This document shows, one piece after another, positions 15,707-23,334 of a stretch of DNA of 51,714 nucleotides. The stretch lies in contig CAILNT010000118.1 of assembly GCA_903835655.1 (NCBI GenBank), positions 1 through 51,714 of the forward strand, in the 5' to 3' direction. Under the pieces are notes generated by a model. It searched no databases. It was given only the letters and a program-made list of their open reading frames with translations, and had not been told where the DNA came from. Each line of letters begins with the position of its first letter. Position 1 is the first letter of the stretch. Origin of the DNA: an uncultured Pseudomonadota bacterium (GTDB lineage: Bacteria > Pseudomonadota > Gammaproteobacteria > Burkholderiales > Thiobacillaceae). The position numbers were made by a program, and so were the translations under genes.

Positions 15707-17449
15707 ACTTTCCTCCGCCCCGCGCAGGAAGGTTTCGAATTCCGGCAGCGACAAGGGCCGGCTGAAAAGGTAGCCCTGGTAGGCATGGCAATGGTGGCTG
15801 GCCAGGAATGCCCGCTGCGCATCGGATTCCACGCCCTCGGCGATGACGCTCAGCCCCAGTCCCGCGGCCATGGCGATGATGGTCTTGGCGATGATCGCAT
15901 CGTTACGCTGCCCGGGCAGGCCGTGGACGAAGCGACGGTTGATCTTGACCTGATCGAGCGGCAGCCGGGTCAGGTAGGACAAGGACGAATTGCCGACGCC
16001 GAAATCGTCCAGGGAAAACCCGATGCCCAGCGATTTCAACGCATGCATCTTGGTGTAGGCGTCGTTCACATCGTCGAGCACCATGCTGCCTCCCACCTCG
16101 ATCCTGAGACGGCTCGGGTCGGCGCCGGTCGCGTGGAGGATCTGTTCCACTTCGGCCACGAAATCCGCCTGACGGAACTGGCGCACGCTGAGATTGACGG
16201 AGAGCCGCAGGTCCCGGGTCGCGGGCGTCCGCGCCCAGCTCCTGATCTGGGCGCACGCGGCCTCCAGCGCCCATAGGCCGATGGGCAGGATCAGTCCGGT
16301 TTCCTCGGCCAGGGGCATGAAGTCGCCGGGCGGAACCAGGCCGCGTTGCGGGTGCAGCCAACGCAGCAGGGCCTCCGCGCCGACGACGCGGGCTCCGGCA
16401 TCGACCTGGGCCTGGTAATAGAGCTGAAACTGACCGCGCTGCAAGGCCCAGCGCAGATCGGCCATGAGCGCGTTGCGTTCATCCAGGGCCGTTTGCATCG
16501 CCGGGTCGAAGAAACACAGGCCGTCGCCGCCCTCGTCCCGAGCCCGGTAGAGCGCCAGGCCGGCTTGCTTCAAGAGGCCATCGACCGAAGCCTCGCGGCC
16601 GCAAAACAGCGTGACGCCGAGATGGGCCGCACAATGGTATTCCAACCCATCCAGGTCATAGGATTGGGACAGCACCTCGCGCACCTTCTCGGCCACCTGC
16701 CTGGCCTGGGCCGCAGCCTCCGGAGCTTCCAGGCTGAGGTTTTCCAGGAGCAGCACGAACTCGTCGCCGCCCATGCGGGAAATGGTTTCGTCCAGGCGCG
16801 AGATGGTGTCGCCCTCGCGCACCACGCGCTGCAAACGCTGCGCCACCTCGACCAGGAGGGCATCGCCCAGGGCCAGGCCACGGCTGTCGTTGAGGGTCTT
16901 GAGGCTGTCCAGATCGAGATCCAGGAACAACACTGCGCCGTGGCGTCCGCTGCGCGCGCTGCTGGCCAGCGCCTGGGAGAGTCGGTCGAGCAGCAGGCTG
17001 CGGTTGGGCAGGTGCGTGAGCGGATCGCAATAGGCCAGGTAGTGGATCGCCGCCTCGGCGTTGGCATTGATCCGGGTGAAATTGCCGACATAGTGGCTGA
17101 CCATGCCCGTCTCGCTCCTGACGGCGGTCAGGACCAGCCACTCCGCATGGATCTTGCCATTCTTGTAACGGTGCCAGGTCTCGCCCTGCCAATCGCCCTT
17201 TTCCCGCAGGGCCTGCCACATCTGCTCATGAAACACCGCGTCGTGCCGCCCCGAGAACAGCAGGTCCAGGCCCCGACCGATGACCTCCGCGGCCGCATAG
17301 CCGGTCAAACGGGTGAAGGCCTGGTTGACGCGGAGGATGACCCCGCGCGCGTTCGTGACCAGCATGCCTTCCTGCGTCTCGAAGGCGACGGCGGCGATGC
17401 GCACTTCCTCCTCGGCGCTGATCGTCCGCTCCCGCTCTAGCTCATCCAT
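15701..17449 (-). CDS. PAS-GGDEF-EAL c-di-GMP signalling protein
   Basis: 582 residues. PAS domain at about 20-140 (GVILRVNQAFTRLTGYAAAEVIGR), GGDEF domain at about 140-310 and EAL domain at about 320-580. GGDEF is intact (227-231), so cyclase activity is possible. A 7-residue tandem duplication (TISRLDE/TISRMGG) sits just before it and moves the REGD inhibitory site out of place. In the EAL domain Glu359 (EALLRW), NLSVRQF, LDDFG, Lys502 and AEGVE are present, but the ELTES position reads EVGGS (Gly454), removing a metal-binding Glu, and KID is KIN (Asn504). Phosphodiesterase activity is therefore doubtful. The final Pro codon and stop come from the MITE. Likely co-transcribed with the CheB-CheR fusion 115 bases upstream. 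Confidence 0.9.
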   Translation of the reverse strand: MDELERERTISAEEEVRIAAVAFETQEGMLVTNARGVILRVNQAFTRLTGYAAAEVIGRGLDLLFSGRHDAVFHEQMWQALREKGDWQGETWHRYKNGKIHAEWLVLTAVRSETGMVSHYVGNFTRINANAEAAIHYLAYCDPLTHLPNRSLLLDRLSQALASSARSGRHGAVLFLDLDLDSLKTLNDSRGLALGDALLVEVAQRLQRVVREGDTISRLDETISRMGGDEFVLLLENLSLEAPEAAAQARQVAEKVREVLSQSYDLDGLEYHCAAHLGVTLFCGREASVDGLLKQAGLALYRARDEGGDGLCFFDPAMQTALDERNALMADLRWALQRGQFQLYYQAQVDAGARVVGAEALLRWLHPQRGLVPPGDFMPLAEETGLILPIGLWALEAACAQIRSWARTPATRDLRLSVNLSVRQFRQADFVAEVEQILHATGADPSRLRIEVGGSMVLDDVNDAYTKMHALKSLGIGFSLDDFGVGNSSLSYLTRLPLDQVKINRRFVHGLPGQRNDAIIAKTIIAMAAGLGLSVIAEGVESDAQRAFLASHHCHAYQGYLFSRPLSLPEFETFLRGAEESP

Positions 17450-17564
17450 ACCGTTTCCTCTATCAAACCCAGCCGGGTGCGGGCCGGGCTGGCTTCCATC
17501 GCAGGCAAGTCATCCCGCCTGGTATCGGCGCGAGCGGGAAATACTTGAGTCGGCCCGCGAGCGT

Positions 17565-20441
17565 CTACCGGCTTTCTTCCATCACCAGCAACATCAAGGT
17601 GGCAACGCCCCCCCGGGTGAGGAGGCGGCGGGCGTTGAGGAGCATGCTCTGCGGCCCGATTTCGGGGAGGACCAACTCGACGACATAGCCTTCGATGCGC
17701 CCGTCACGTGGCAGGATATTCTCCAGCAGTTCGCGCAACGCCGGGGTATCCCAGCCGGCCAATTCGAACAACGGCGTACCCACGGCCGACTCGAGCGGGA
17801 TGTGGAAGTGCTGGTTGAAGGAGGGGCTGGCGGAGACCACGCGCAAAGCGCCATCGAGCACCAACAGCGGTTCGCGCATGGTGTCGACGATCGCCTCGGC
17901 CAGTTCCCGCACCTCGTGCTCGGAGTCTTCCGCCGCGGCACGCAAGCTGATGTCGGTGAAAGTCAGAACCACGCCGTCGATGATGTTGTCCAGGGTGCGA
18001 TAGGGCTGGACCCTGGCCAGGTAGCGGTCTCCGCTCAGGGTGCGGACCTCACGCTCGGAAGGCACCAGGGTCTCCAGGACCGACTTCACCTCGGCTTGCA
18101 GGTCTTCACCTTCAAGGTCGGACTTGATGTCGGCCAGCGAGCGGCCGACATCGGTCGCCACCAGGCGATAGACCCTGGCGGCCTCGCGGGTGAAGCGGCG
18201 GATCAGCAGGTTCGCATCGAGAAACAGGGTGCCCAGGTGGATGTTGTCGAGCAGGTTCTTCATGTCGTTCTGCATGCCCGCGAGCTGCTCGATCTTGGCC
18301 TGCAACTCCGAATTCACCGTGATCAGCTCTTCGTTGACCGATTGCAGCTCTTCCTTGGAAGTCTCCAGTTCCTCGTTGGTGGACTGCAACTCCTCGTTGG
18401 TCGATTGCAGCTCCTCGTTGGTAGACTTGAGCTCTTCGTTGGAAGCCTGCTGTTCCTCGATAGTGGCCTGCAAATTCTCTTTCGTGTAGGCCAGGACCCG
18501 CTCCAGCTCCTCGACCCGTTTCGCGCTCACCGTACTGGCCTTGCTGCCGCGTTTCCCCGCCTTTTCAGCGTCGCGGGGCAGATCCTGGAAGCTCACCAGC
18601 AGCAGGCCTTCGCCGCCTTCCGGGGCCGTCAGCGGGCGCACGGACAGGCCGACGGCCTGGAAGTTGCCATTGGTCTTGACCAGCAGCGAGCGGTTGAGCA
18701 CCGGATCGGCGCTGTGCAAGGCATTGCGCAACTCCAGTTGCAACCCCTCGCGCGCCATGTCGATGACGTTGAGCGTGGCCTGTCCGGGTGCCGGGCGCAG
18801 GTATTTACCGGTCTCGCCGTGCACGAACAGGAGGTTGCCCTTGTGATCGGTGACCACCGAGGCGGGCGCATAGGACTGCAACAACACCCGCCGGGTGAGT
18901 TCGGCAAAATTGATCTCGCGGATTTTCTTCACCGCCTCTTCCGGCACCTTGCCGGCGCTGTCGGCGGTCCAGTGCATGCCGCTGGCGACTTCGGCGCGGG
19001 GCACGTCGCTGTGGGTCGCGCGGTAGAACTTCCATTTGCGGTTCAGCGCCGAGAACAACTCGGGATGATTGCCTATGCCTTCCGAAGGCGACAGGAACAA
19101 CACGCCGCCGGACTTCAAGGCATAGTGGAAAGTCGGCAGGAGGCGGTTCTGCAACTCCGGCTCCAGATAGATCATCAGGTTGCGGCAGGCGAGCAGGTCC
19201 AGCCGGGTAAACGGCGGGTCCTTGATGACGTTCTGCAAGGCGAACACCACCATCTCGCGAATGTCCTTCTTCACCCGATAGCCGGCATCCTCCTTGAGGA
19301 AGAAGCGGCGCAGGCGCTCGGGCGAGATGTCGGCGGCGATGTTGGGCGGATACAGGCCGGCGCGGGCGATCGCGATGGCGTCCTCGTCCAGGTCGGTGGC
19401 ATATAACTGCACCTTGAATTCCTGGTGGCGCGCTCCCCACATCTCATCCATGGCTTCCCGCAGCAGCATGGCGATGGAATAGGCCTCCTCGCCGCTGGCG
19501 CATCCCGCCACCCAGACGCGGAACACATACCCCTCCGGTTTTTCACCCAGCAGTTTCGGCAGGATTTCCTGCTTCAGGGCGACGAAGGCTTCGGCATCGC
19601 GGAAGAAACTGGTGACGTTGATGAGCAGTTCCTTGAACAGGGTCTGCACCTCGGCGGGATGCTCCTTCAGGAAGCGCGCGTAGACCTCCAGGTCGGCGAT
19701 GTCGTGCTGCACCATGCGCCGCTCGATGCGCCGACCTATGGTGCTCTTCTTATATTGGGAAAAATCGTGGCCGGTGCTGGTGCGCAACAGCATCAATATG
19801 CGGGTGAGACCACCGGTAGTCGCAGGAGCGGGGGCGACCACATCGGCCTTCTGCGTGGACGAGAGTGCCAGCAGATGCGTCAGAGCCAGGGGCATCTGCT
19901 CGGGGGCCAGCACCTTGCTGGCATAGCCGGCCTGGATGGCGGAGATCGGCATGCCATCGTACTTGGCCGAGGCCGGGTCCTGGACCAGTGTGACGCCGCC
20001 GCCGCCCAGGATCGCGCGCAAACCCAGAGTGCCGTCGGTGCCGGTGCCCGAGAGGATGACGCCCACGGCCATTTCGCCCTGGTCTTCGGCCAGGGAACGC
20101 AAGAAGGCGTCGATCGGCATGCGCAAGCCGCGCGGCTTGTCCGGCACGGACAGTTGCAGCACGCCGTGGAAGATGGCCATGTCGCGATTGGGCGGCAGGA
20201 CGTAGACGTGGTTGGCCACCACCCGTGTCTGGTCCTGCGCCTCCACCACCGGCATGGTCGAACTGCGTTGCAGGATGTCGGTGAGCAAGCTGGCGTGGTC
20301 CGGGTCGAGATGCGGCACCAGCACGTAGGCCAGGCCGGCATCCGCGGGGGCGGCGCGAAAGAAAGCCTCGAAAGCCTCCAGCCCGCCGGCGGAAGCACCC
20401 AGGGCGACGATGGGGAAAACGGGGGGTTGAGTCGTGGTCAT
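17565..20441 (-). CDS. CheB-CheR-PAS fusion protein
   Basis: 958 residues joining both chemoreceptor adaptation enzymes. Methylesterase domain (about 8-190) with the catalytic triad Ser17 (GASAGG), His44 (LVPHLDP) and Asp136 (SGTGTDGT). Methyltransferase CheR domain (about 210-480) with [29 protein letters not shown] and LLACRNLMIYLEP. Then a long coiled coil (about 647-727) built of repeats such as STNEELQSTNEEL, followed by two PAS-type domains. There is no receiver domain before CheB and no kinase domain after the PAS. Such fusions are known as regulators of receptor methylation or of attached signalling; here the neighbour is a c-di-GMP protein. Separate cheR and cheB exist in the main cluster, so this one likely serves another pathway. 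Confidence 0.92.
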   Translation of the reverse strand: MTTTQPPVFPIVALGASAGGLEAFEAFFRAAPADAGLAYVLVPHLDPDHASLLTDILQRSSTMPVVEAQDQTRVVANHVYVLPPNRDMAIFHGVLQLSVPDKPRGLRMPIDAFLRSLAEDQGEMAVGVILSGTGTDGTLGLRAILGGGGVTLVQDPASAKYDGMPISAIQAGYASKVLAPEQMPLALTHLLALSSTQKADVVAPAPATTGGLTRILMLLRTSTGHDFSQYKKSTIGRRIERRMVQHDIADLEVYARFLKEHPAEVQTLFKELLINVTSFFRDAEAFVALKQEILPKLLGEKPEGYVFRVWVAGCASGEEAYSIAMLLREAMDEMWGARHQEFKVQLYATDLDEDAIAIARAGLYPPNIAADISPERLRRFFLKEDAGYRVKKDIREMVVFALQNVIKDPPFTRLDLLACRNLMIYLEPELQNRLLPTFHYALKSGGVLFLSPSEGIGNHPELFSALNRKWKFYRATHSDVPRAEVASGMHWTADSAGKVPEEAVKKIREINFAELTRRVLLQSYAPASVVTDHKGNLLFVHGETGKYLRPAPGQATLNVIDMAREGLQLELRNALHSADPVLNRSLLVKTNGNFQAVGLSVRPLTAPEGGEGLLLVSFQDLPRDAEKAGKRGSKASTVSAKRVEELERVLAYTKENLQATIEEQQASNEELKSTNEELQSTNEELQSTNEELETSKEELQSVNEELITVNSELQAKIEQLAGMQNDMKNLLDNIHLGTLFLDANLLIRRFTREAARVYRLVATDVGRSLADIKSDLEGEDLQAEVKSVLETLVPSEREVRTLSGDRYLARVQPYRTLDNIIDGVVLTFTDISLRAAAEDSEHEVRELAEAIVDTMREPLLVLDGALRVVSASPSFNQHFHIPLESAVGTPLFELAGWDTPALRELLENILPRDGRIEGYVVELVLPEIGPQSMLLNARRLLTRGGVATLMLLVMEESR

Positions 20442-20528
20442 GAGCGCCTCCTGAACGCGGGGCGAATGTTACGGGATTTCCCCGATGCCCTGTTGCCATC
20501 ACGGGGGAGCCGGTGGTCGGCGGACACC

Positions 20529-20557
20529 TTGACAGTATCTCTTTTGAGATACAAAAT
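20529..20557 (+). promoter_or_regulatory. Promoter with palindromic operator for the dinJ-yafQ pair
   Basis: A perfect -35 box TTGACA (20529-20534) is followed after 17 bases by a -10-like CAAAAT (20552-20557). The spacer is occupied by the perfect palindrome GTATCTC-TTTT-GAGATAC (20535-20552). DinJ-type antitoxins are ribbon-helix-helix proteins that repress their own promoters by binding palindromes, so this is the likely autoregulatory site. A strong ribosome site GGAGGGGG follows at 20568-20575. Confidence 0.7.
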
Positions 20558-20583
20558 AGACCAATATGGAGGGGGATCATGCG

Positions 20584-20865
20584 ATGACTGCACATTCTTC
20601 GATGCTTCATGTCCGGGTGGACGATGAAATGAAGGCGCAGGCGACCCAGGCACTTGCCGCCATGGGCATGTCTGTATCCGATGCCGTTCGACTGTTTTTA
20701 CACCGCGTGGTTGTGGACCAGGCATTCCCCCTCGAACTCAAGGTGCCGAACGAGGAGACCCGAATGGCCATGGAAGAGTCTCGCGCCATGATGGCGGCTC
20801 GAAGTGCCCGCTTTGCCAGCGCTGACGCACTGTTCGATGACCTCGAAAAAAACAGCCATAAGTAA
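20584..20865 (+). CDS. dinJ: RelB/DinJ-family antitoxin
   Basis: 93 residues. N-terminal ribbon-helix-helix: the strand MLHVRVDDEMKAQATQAL and helices AAMGMSVSDAVRLFLHRVV, followed by AFPLELKVPNEET, the usual DinJ sequence. The acidic/Met-rich C-terminus should wrap and neutralise the toxin. It should bind the palindrome in its own promoter. I chose ATG 20584 because GGAGGGGG lies 8 bases upstream; the ATG at 20566 is too far 5'. It overlaps the toxin gene by 29 bases. Confidence 0.87.
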   Translation: MTAHSSMLHVRVDDEMKAQATQALAAMGMSVSDAVRLFLHRVVVDQAFPLELKVPNEETRMAMEESRAMMAARSARFASADALFDDLEKNSHK

Positions 20866-21157
20866 GCGCGCGCCTCTACCGCGCGTATCGGATTATTCAA
20901 AAACCTTCCTCAAAGATTGGCAGAGGCTTTCACGCTCCGGCCGCCACGACATGGGACGCATCAAGGAAGCGATGCTGTTACTGATCGCCAACGATCTGCC
21001 TCTCGGCCCGGAATGGCTCGACCATCCGCTCAAAGGCGCTTGGGCCGATCACCGGGAATGCCATATCGGCGGCGACTTCCTACTGCTCTATCAAATCGAA
21101 GGCGACACCGTTCACTTTGTGCGTGCCGGCACCCACGCCGAGCTTTTCAGTGGATAA
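20837..21157 (+). CDS. yafQ: YafQ-family mRNA interferase toxin
   Basis: 106 residues of the RelE/ParE superfamily. The C-terminal half WADHRECHIGGDFLLLYQI and VHFVRAGTHAELF match YafQ, including the basic and His residues (Arg, His, the terminal GTHAELF with His) that form the ribosome-dependent RNase site. The N-terminal SDYSKTFLKDWQRLSRSG is the usual helical segment. Translation probably starts at ATG 20837 inside the antitoxin gene, which gives coupled low-level expression; an upstream ATG at 20804 is less likely. It ends 29 bases before the convergent ppk1 stop. Confidence 0.87.
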   Translation: MTSKKTAISKRAPLPRVSDYSKTFLKDWQRLSRSGRHDMGRIKEAMLLLIANDLPLGPEWLDHPLKGAWADHRECHIGGDFLLLYQIEGDTVHFVRAGTHAELFSG

Positions 21158-21186
21158 CTTGACCGGCGTAGGGAGGCCGCACCGCC

Positions 21187-23277
21187 CTACTTCCCTCCCA
21201 GCAGGGTGCGCAGGTAGGACTGGGCGTCGAAGCCACGGCCGCGCTTGGCGCGGCGTTTGAAGGCGCCGTCGGGCTGCATTTCCCAGGCGCGCATATTGTC
21301 CTTGAGGCAGGGCTTCAAGCCCTCGTTGATGACGCGCTTCTTCAGCTTCGGGTCGAGCAGCGGGAAACCGGTCTCGATGCGGCGGAAGAAATTGCGATCC
21401 ATCCAGTCGGCGCTGGCGAGCCAGACATCTTCCTGTCCGCCGTTCCAGAAATAGAAGATGCGGTGATGTTCCAGGAAGCGGCCGATGAGGGAGCGCACGC
21501 GGATGTTTTCCGACAGGCCGGGTATGCCCGGCTTCAGGGCGCACACCCCGCGCACGATCAGGTCTATCTGCACGCCGGCCTGGGAGGCTTCATAGAGTGC
21601 ATGGATGATCTTGGGTTCCAGCAGGGAATTCATCTTGGCGACGATGATCGCCTTCTCGCCGGCGCGCGAGCGTTCGGTTTCCGTGCGGATCGCCTGCATC
21701 ATGCGCGGGTGCATGGTGAACGGTGATTGCAACAGGTGTTTGTGTTCGTGCGGACGGCCCAGACCGGTGAGCTGCATGAACACGTCGTTGACGTCCTGGC
21801 AAAGCTCGGGGTGGCAGGTCATCAGACCGAAATCGGTATAGAGACGGGCGGTGCGCGGGTGGTAATTGCCCGTGCCCAGGTGGGCGTAGCGTTTCAGCTT
21901 GCCGCCGACGGGACCACCCTCGCGGCGCACCACCAGGGCCAGCTTGGCATGGGTCTTGTAGCCGACCACGCCGTAGACCACATGGGCCCCGGCCTTTTCC
22001 AGCTGTTCCGCCCAGTTGATGTTGGCCTCTTCGTCGAAGCGCGCCATCAACTCCACCACGCAGGTGACTTCCTTGCCGCGCTGTGCTGCGGCGATAAGAT
22101 GGCGCATCAACTCGGAATCGGTGCCGGTGCGATACACCGTCTGGCGGATCGCCAGCACATCGGGGTCTTCCGCCGCCTCGCGGATGAAGTCGATCACCGG
22201 CTGGAAGGACTGATAGGGGTGATGCAGCAGGATGTCGCCGGCGCTGATGGTCTGGAAGATGTTCAGGTGCTTGCTCAGTTGCTGCGGCAGGCCGGGAATG
22301 AAGGGTGAAAACTTCAGGTCCGGACGCTCCACCTTGTCGGGCACGCTCATCAGTCGCACCAGGTTGACCGGGCCACGCACCTGGTAGAGGTCGTCGCGCG
22401 TCAGGCCGAACAAATCCAGCAGAAACTCGCACATTTCCGCGGAACAGTTGTCGGCCACTTCCAGGCGCACGGCATCGCCGTAATGGCGGTGCGGCAGTTC
22501 GCCCTGGAGCTGTTCGCGCAAATTCTTGTTCTCCTCGTCATCGACGAACAGATCGGAATTGCGGGTGACGCGGAACTGGTAACAGCCGCGCACCTCCATG
22601 CCGGCGAACAATTCGCCGACATGCGCGTGGATGATGGATGACAGGAACACGAAGCCATATTCGTGGCCGGCAATCTCCGCGGGCAACTGGATCACCCGCG
22701 GCAAGGCGCGCGGCGCTTGCACCACGGCGCGGTCGGAACTGCGCCCGAAGGCATCCTTGCCGGACAACTCCACCGCGAAGTTGAGGCTCTTGTTGAGGAC
22801 ATTGGGGAAGGGGTGCGACGGATCCAGGCCGATGGGGGTCAACACCGGCATCAATTCGTTGAAAAAGAATTCGCGTATCCAGGCCGTTTGTTCCGCGTTC
22901 CAGTGGGTGCGGCGCAGAAAACGGATGTCTTCGTTGCCCAGATCGGGGATCACCTCGTTGTTGAACAGCGCGTACTGGCGCGCCACCAGTTCGTGCGACA
23001 GCCGCGAGACTTCCCGGAACACACGCCGCGCCGAGAGTCCATCCGGCCCGGACAACTGCGGATTGAGGCGTATCTGTTCCTTCAAGCCGGATACCCGCAC
23101 CTCGAAGAACTCATCCATGTTGCTGGAAAAGATGCACAGGAAACGCAGCCGCTCCAGCAGGGGCGTGGACAAATCATCGGCTTGCGCGAGCACGCGGCGG
23201 TTGAATTCGAGGATGCCGAGTTCGCGGTTGAGGAGAAGTTCGGTGGAAGGCTGGGGGCTCATGGGCGGCTGTAACAT
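21187..23277 (-). CDS. ppk1: Polyphosphate kinase 1
   Basis: 696 residues, the normal size. PPK1 makes polyphosphate from ATP through a phosphohistidine. Features: N-terminal LLNRELGILEFNRRVLAQA, SSNMDEFFEVRV, the linker LLHHPYQSFQPVIDFIREAA, the autophosphorylated His in YKTHAKLALV (His443 from this start; equivalent to His435 of E. coli), VRGVCALKPGIPG, and the second catalytic His region RIFYFWNGG followed by SADWMDRNFFRRIE. An ATG at 23262 (MSPQPSTELL) is an equally plausible start; neither has a clear ribosome site. It is divergent from the CYTH-CHAD gene, whose family acts on or binds polyphosphates, so shared regulation is likely. Confidence 0.95.
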   Translation of the reverse strand: MLQPPMSPQPSTELLLNRELGILEFNRRVLAQADDLSTPLLERLRFLCIFSSNMDEFFEVRVSGLKEQIRLNPQLSGPDGLSARRVFREVSRLSHELVARQYALFNNEVIPDLGNEDIRFLRRTHWNAEQTAWIREFFFNELMPVLTPIGLDPSHPFPNVLNKSLNFAVELSGKDAFGRSSDRAVVQAPRALPRVIQLPAEIAGHEYGFVFLSSIIHAHVGELFAGMEVRGCYQFRVTRNSDLFVDDEENKNLREQLQGELPHRHYGDAVRLEVADNCSAEMCEFLLDLFGLTRDDLYQVRGPVNLVRLMSVPDKVERPDLKFSPFIPGLPQQLSKHLNIFQTISAGDILLHHPYQSFQPVIDFIREAAEDPDVLAIRQTVYRTGTDSELMRHLIAAAQRGKEVTCVVELMARFDEEANINWAEQLEKAGAHVVYGVVGYKTHAKLALVVRREGGPVGGKLKRYAHLGTGNYHPRTARLYTDFGLMTCHPELCQDVNDVFMQLTGLGRPHEHKHLLQSPFTMHPRMMQAIRTETERSRAGEKAIIVAKMNSLLEPKIIHALYEASQAGVQIDLIVRGVCALKPGIPGLSENIRVRSLIGRFLEHHRIFYFWNGGQEDVWLASADWMDRNFFRRIETGFPLLDPKLKKRVINEGLKPCLKDNMRAWEMQPDGAFKRRAKRGRGFDAQSYLRTLLGGK

Positions 23278-23334
23278 GTAAAAACCCGGGCGATGCTACC
23301 CTCAAGTGCCTTCTCCATCTATCGCGCCTTCCTC

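Noticed and set aside
18340-18450. Regular 21-base repeats suggesting a CRISPR or tandem array
   Set aside because: They encode the NEELxST coiled-coil heptads of the CheB-CheR fusion; there are no spacers.
17313-19406. 697-codon plus-strand frame opposite the GGDEF-EAL and CheB-CheR genes
   Set aside because: Crosses the gap between two real minus-strand genes and shows no domain; typical high-GC shadow.
23263-23334. CTGTAAC between ppk1 and the CYTH-CHAD gene as a Pho box
   Set aside because: Only one half-site matches; the second CTGTCAT-like half 11 bases away is missing.
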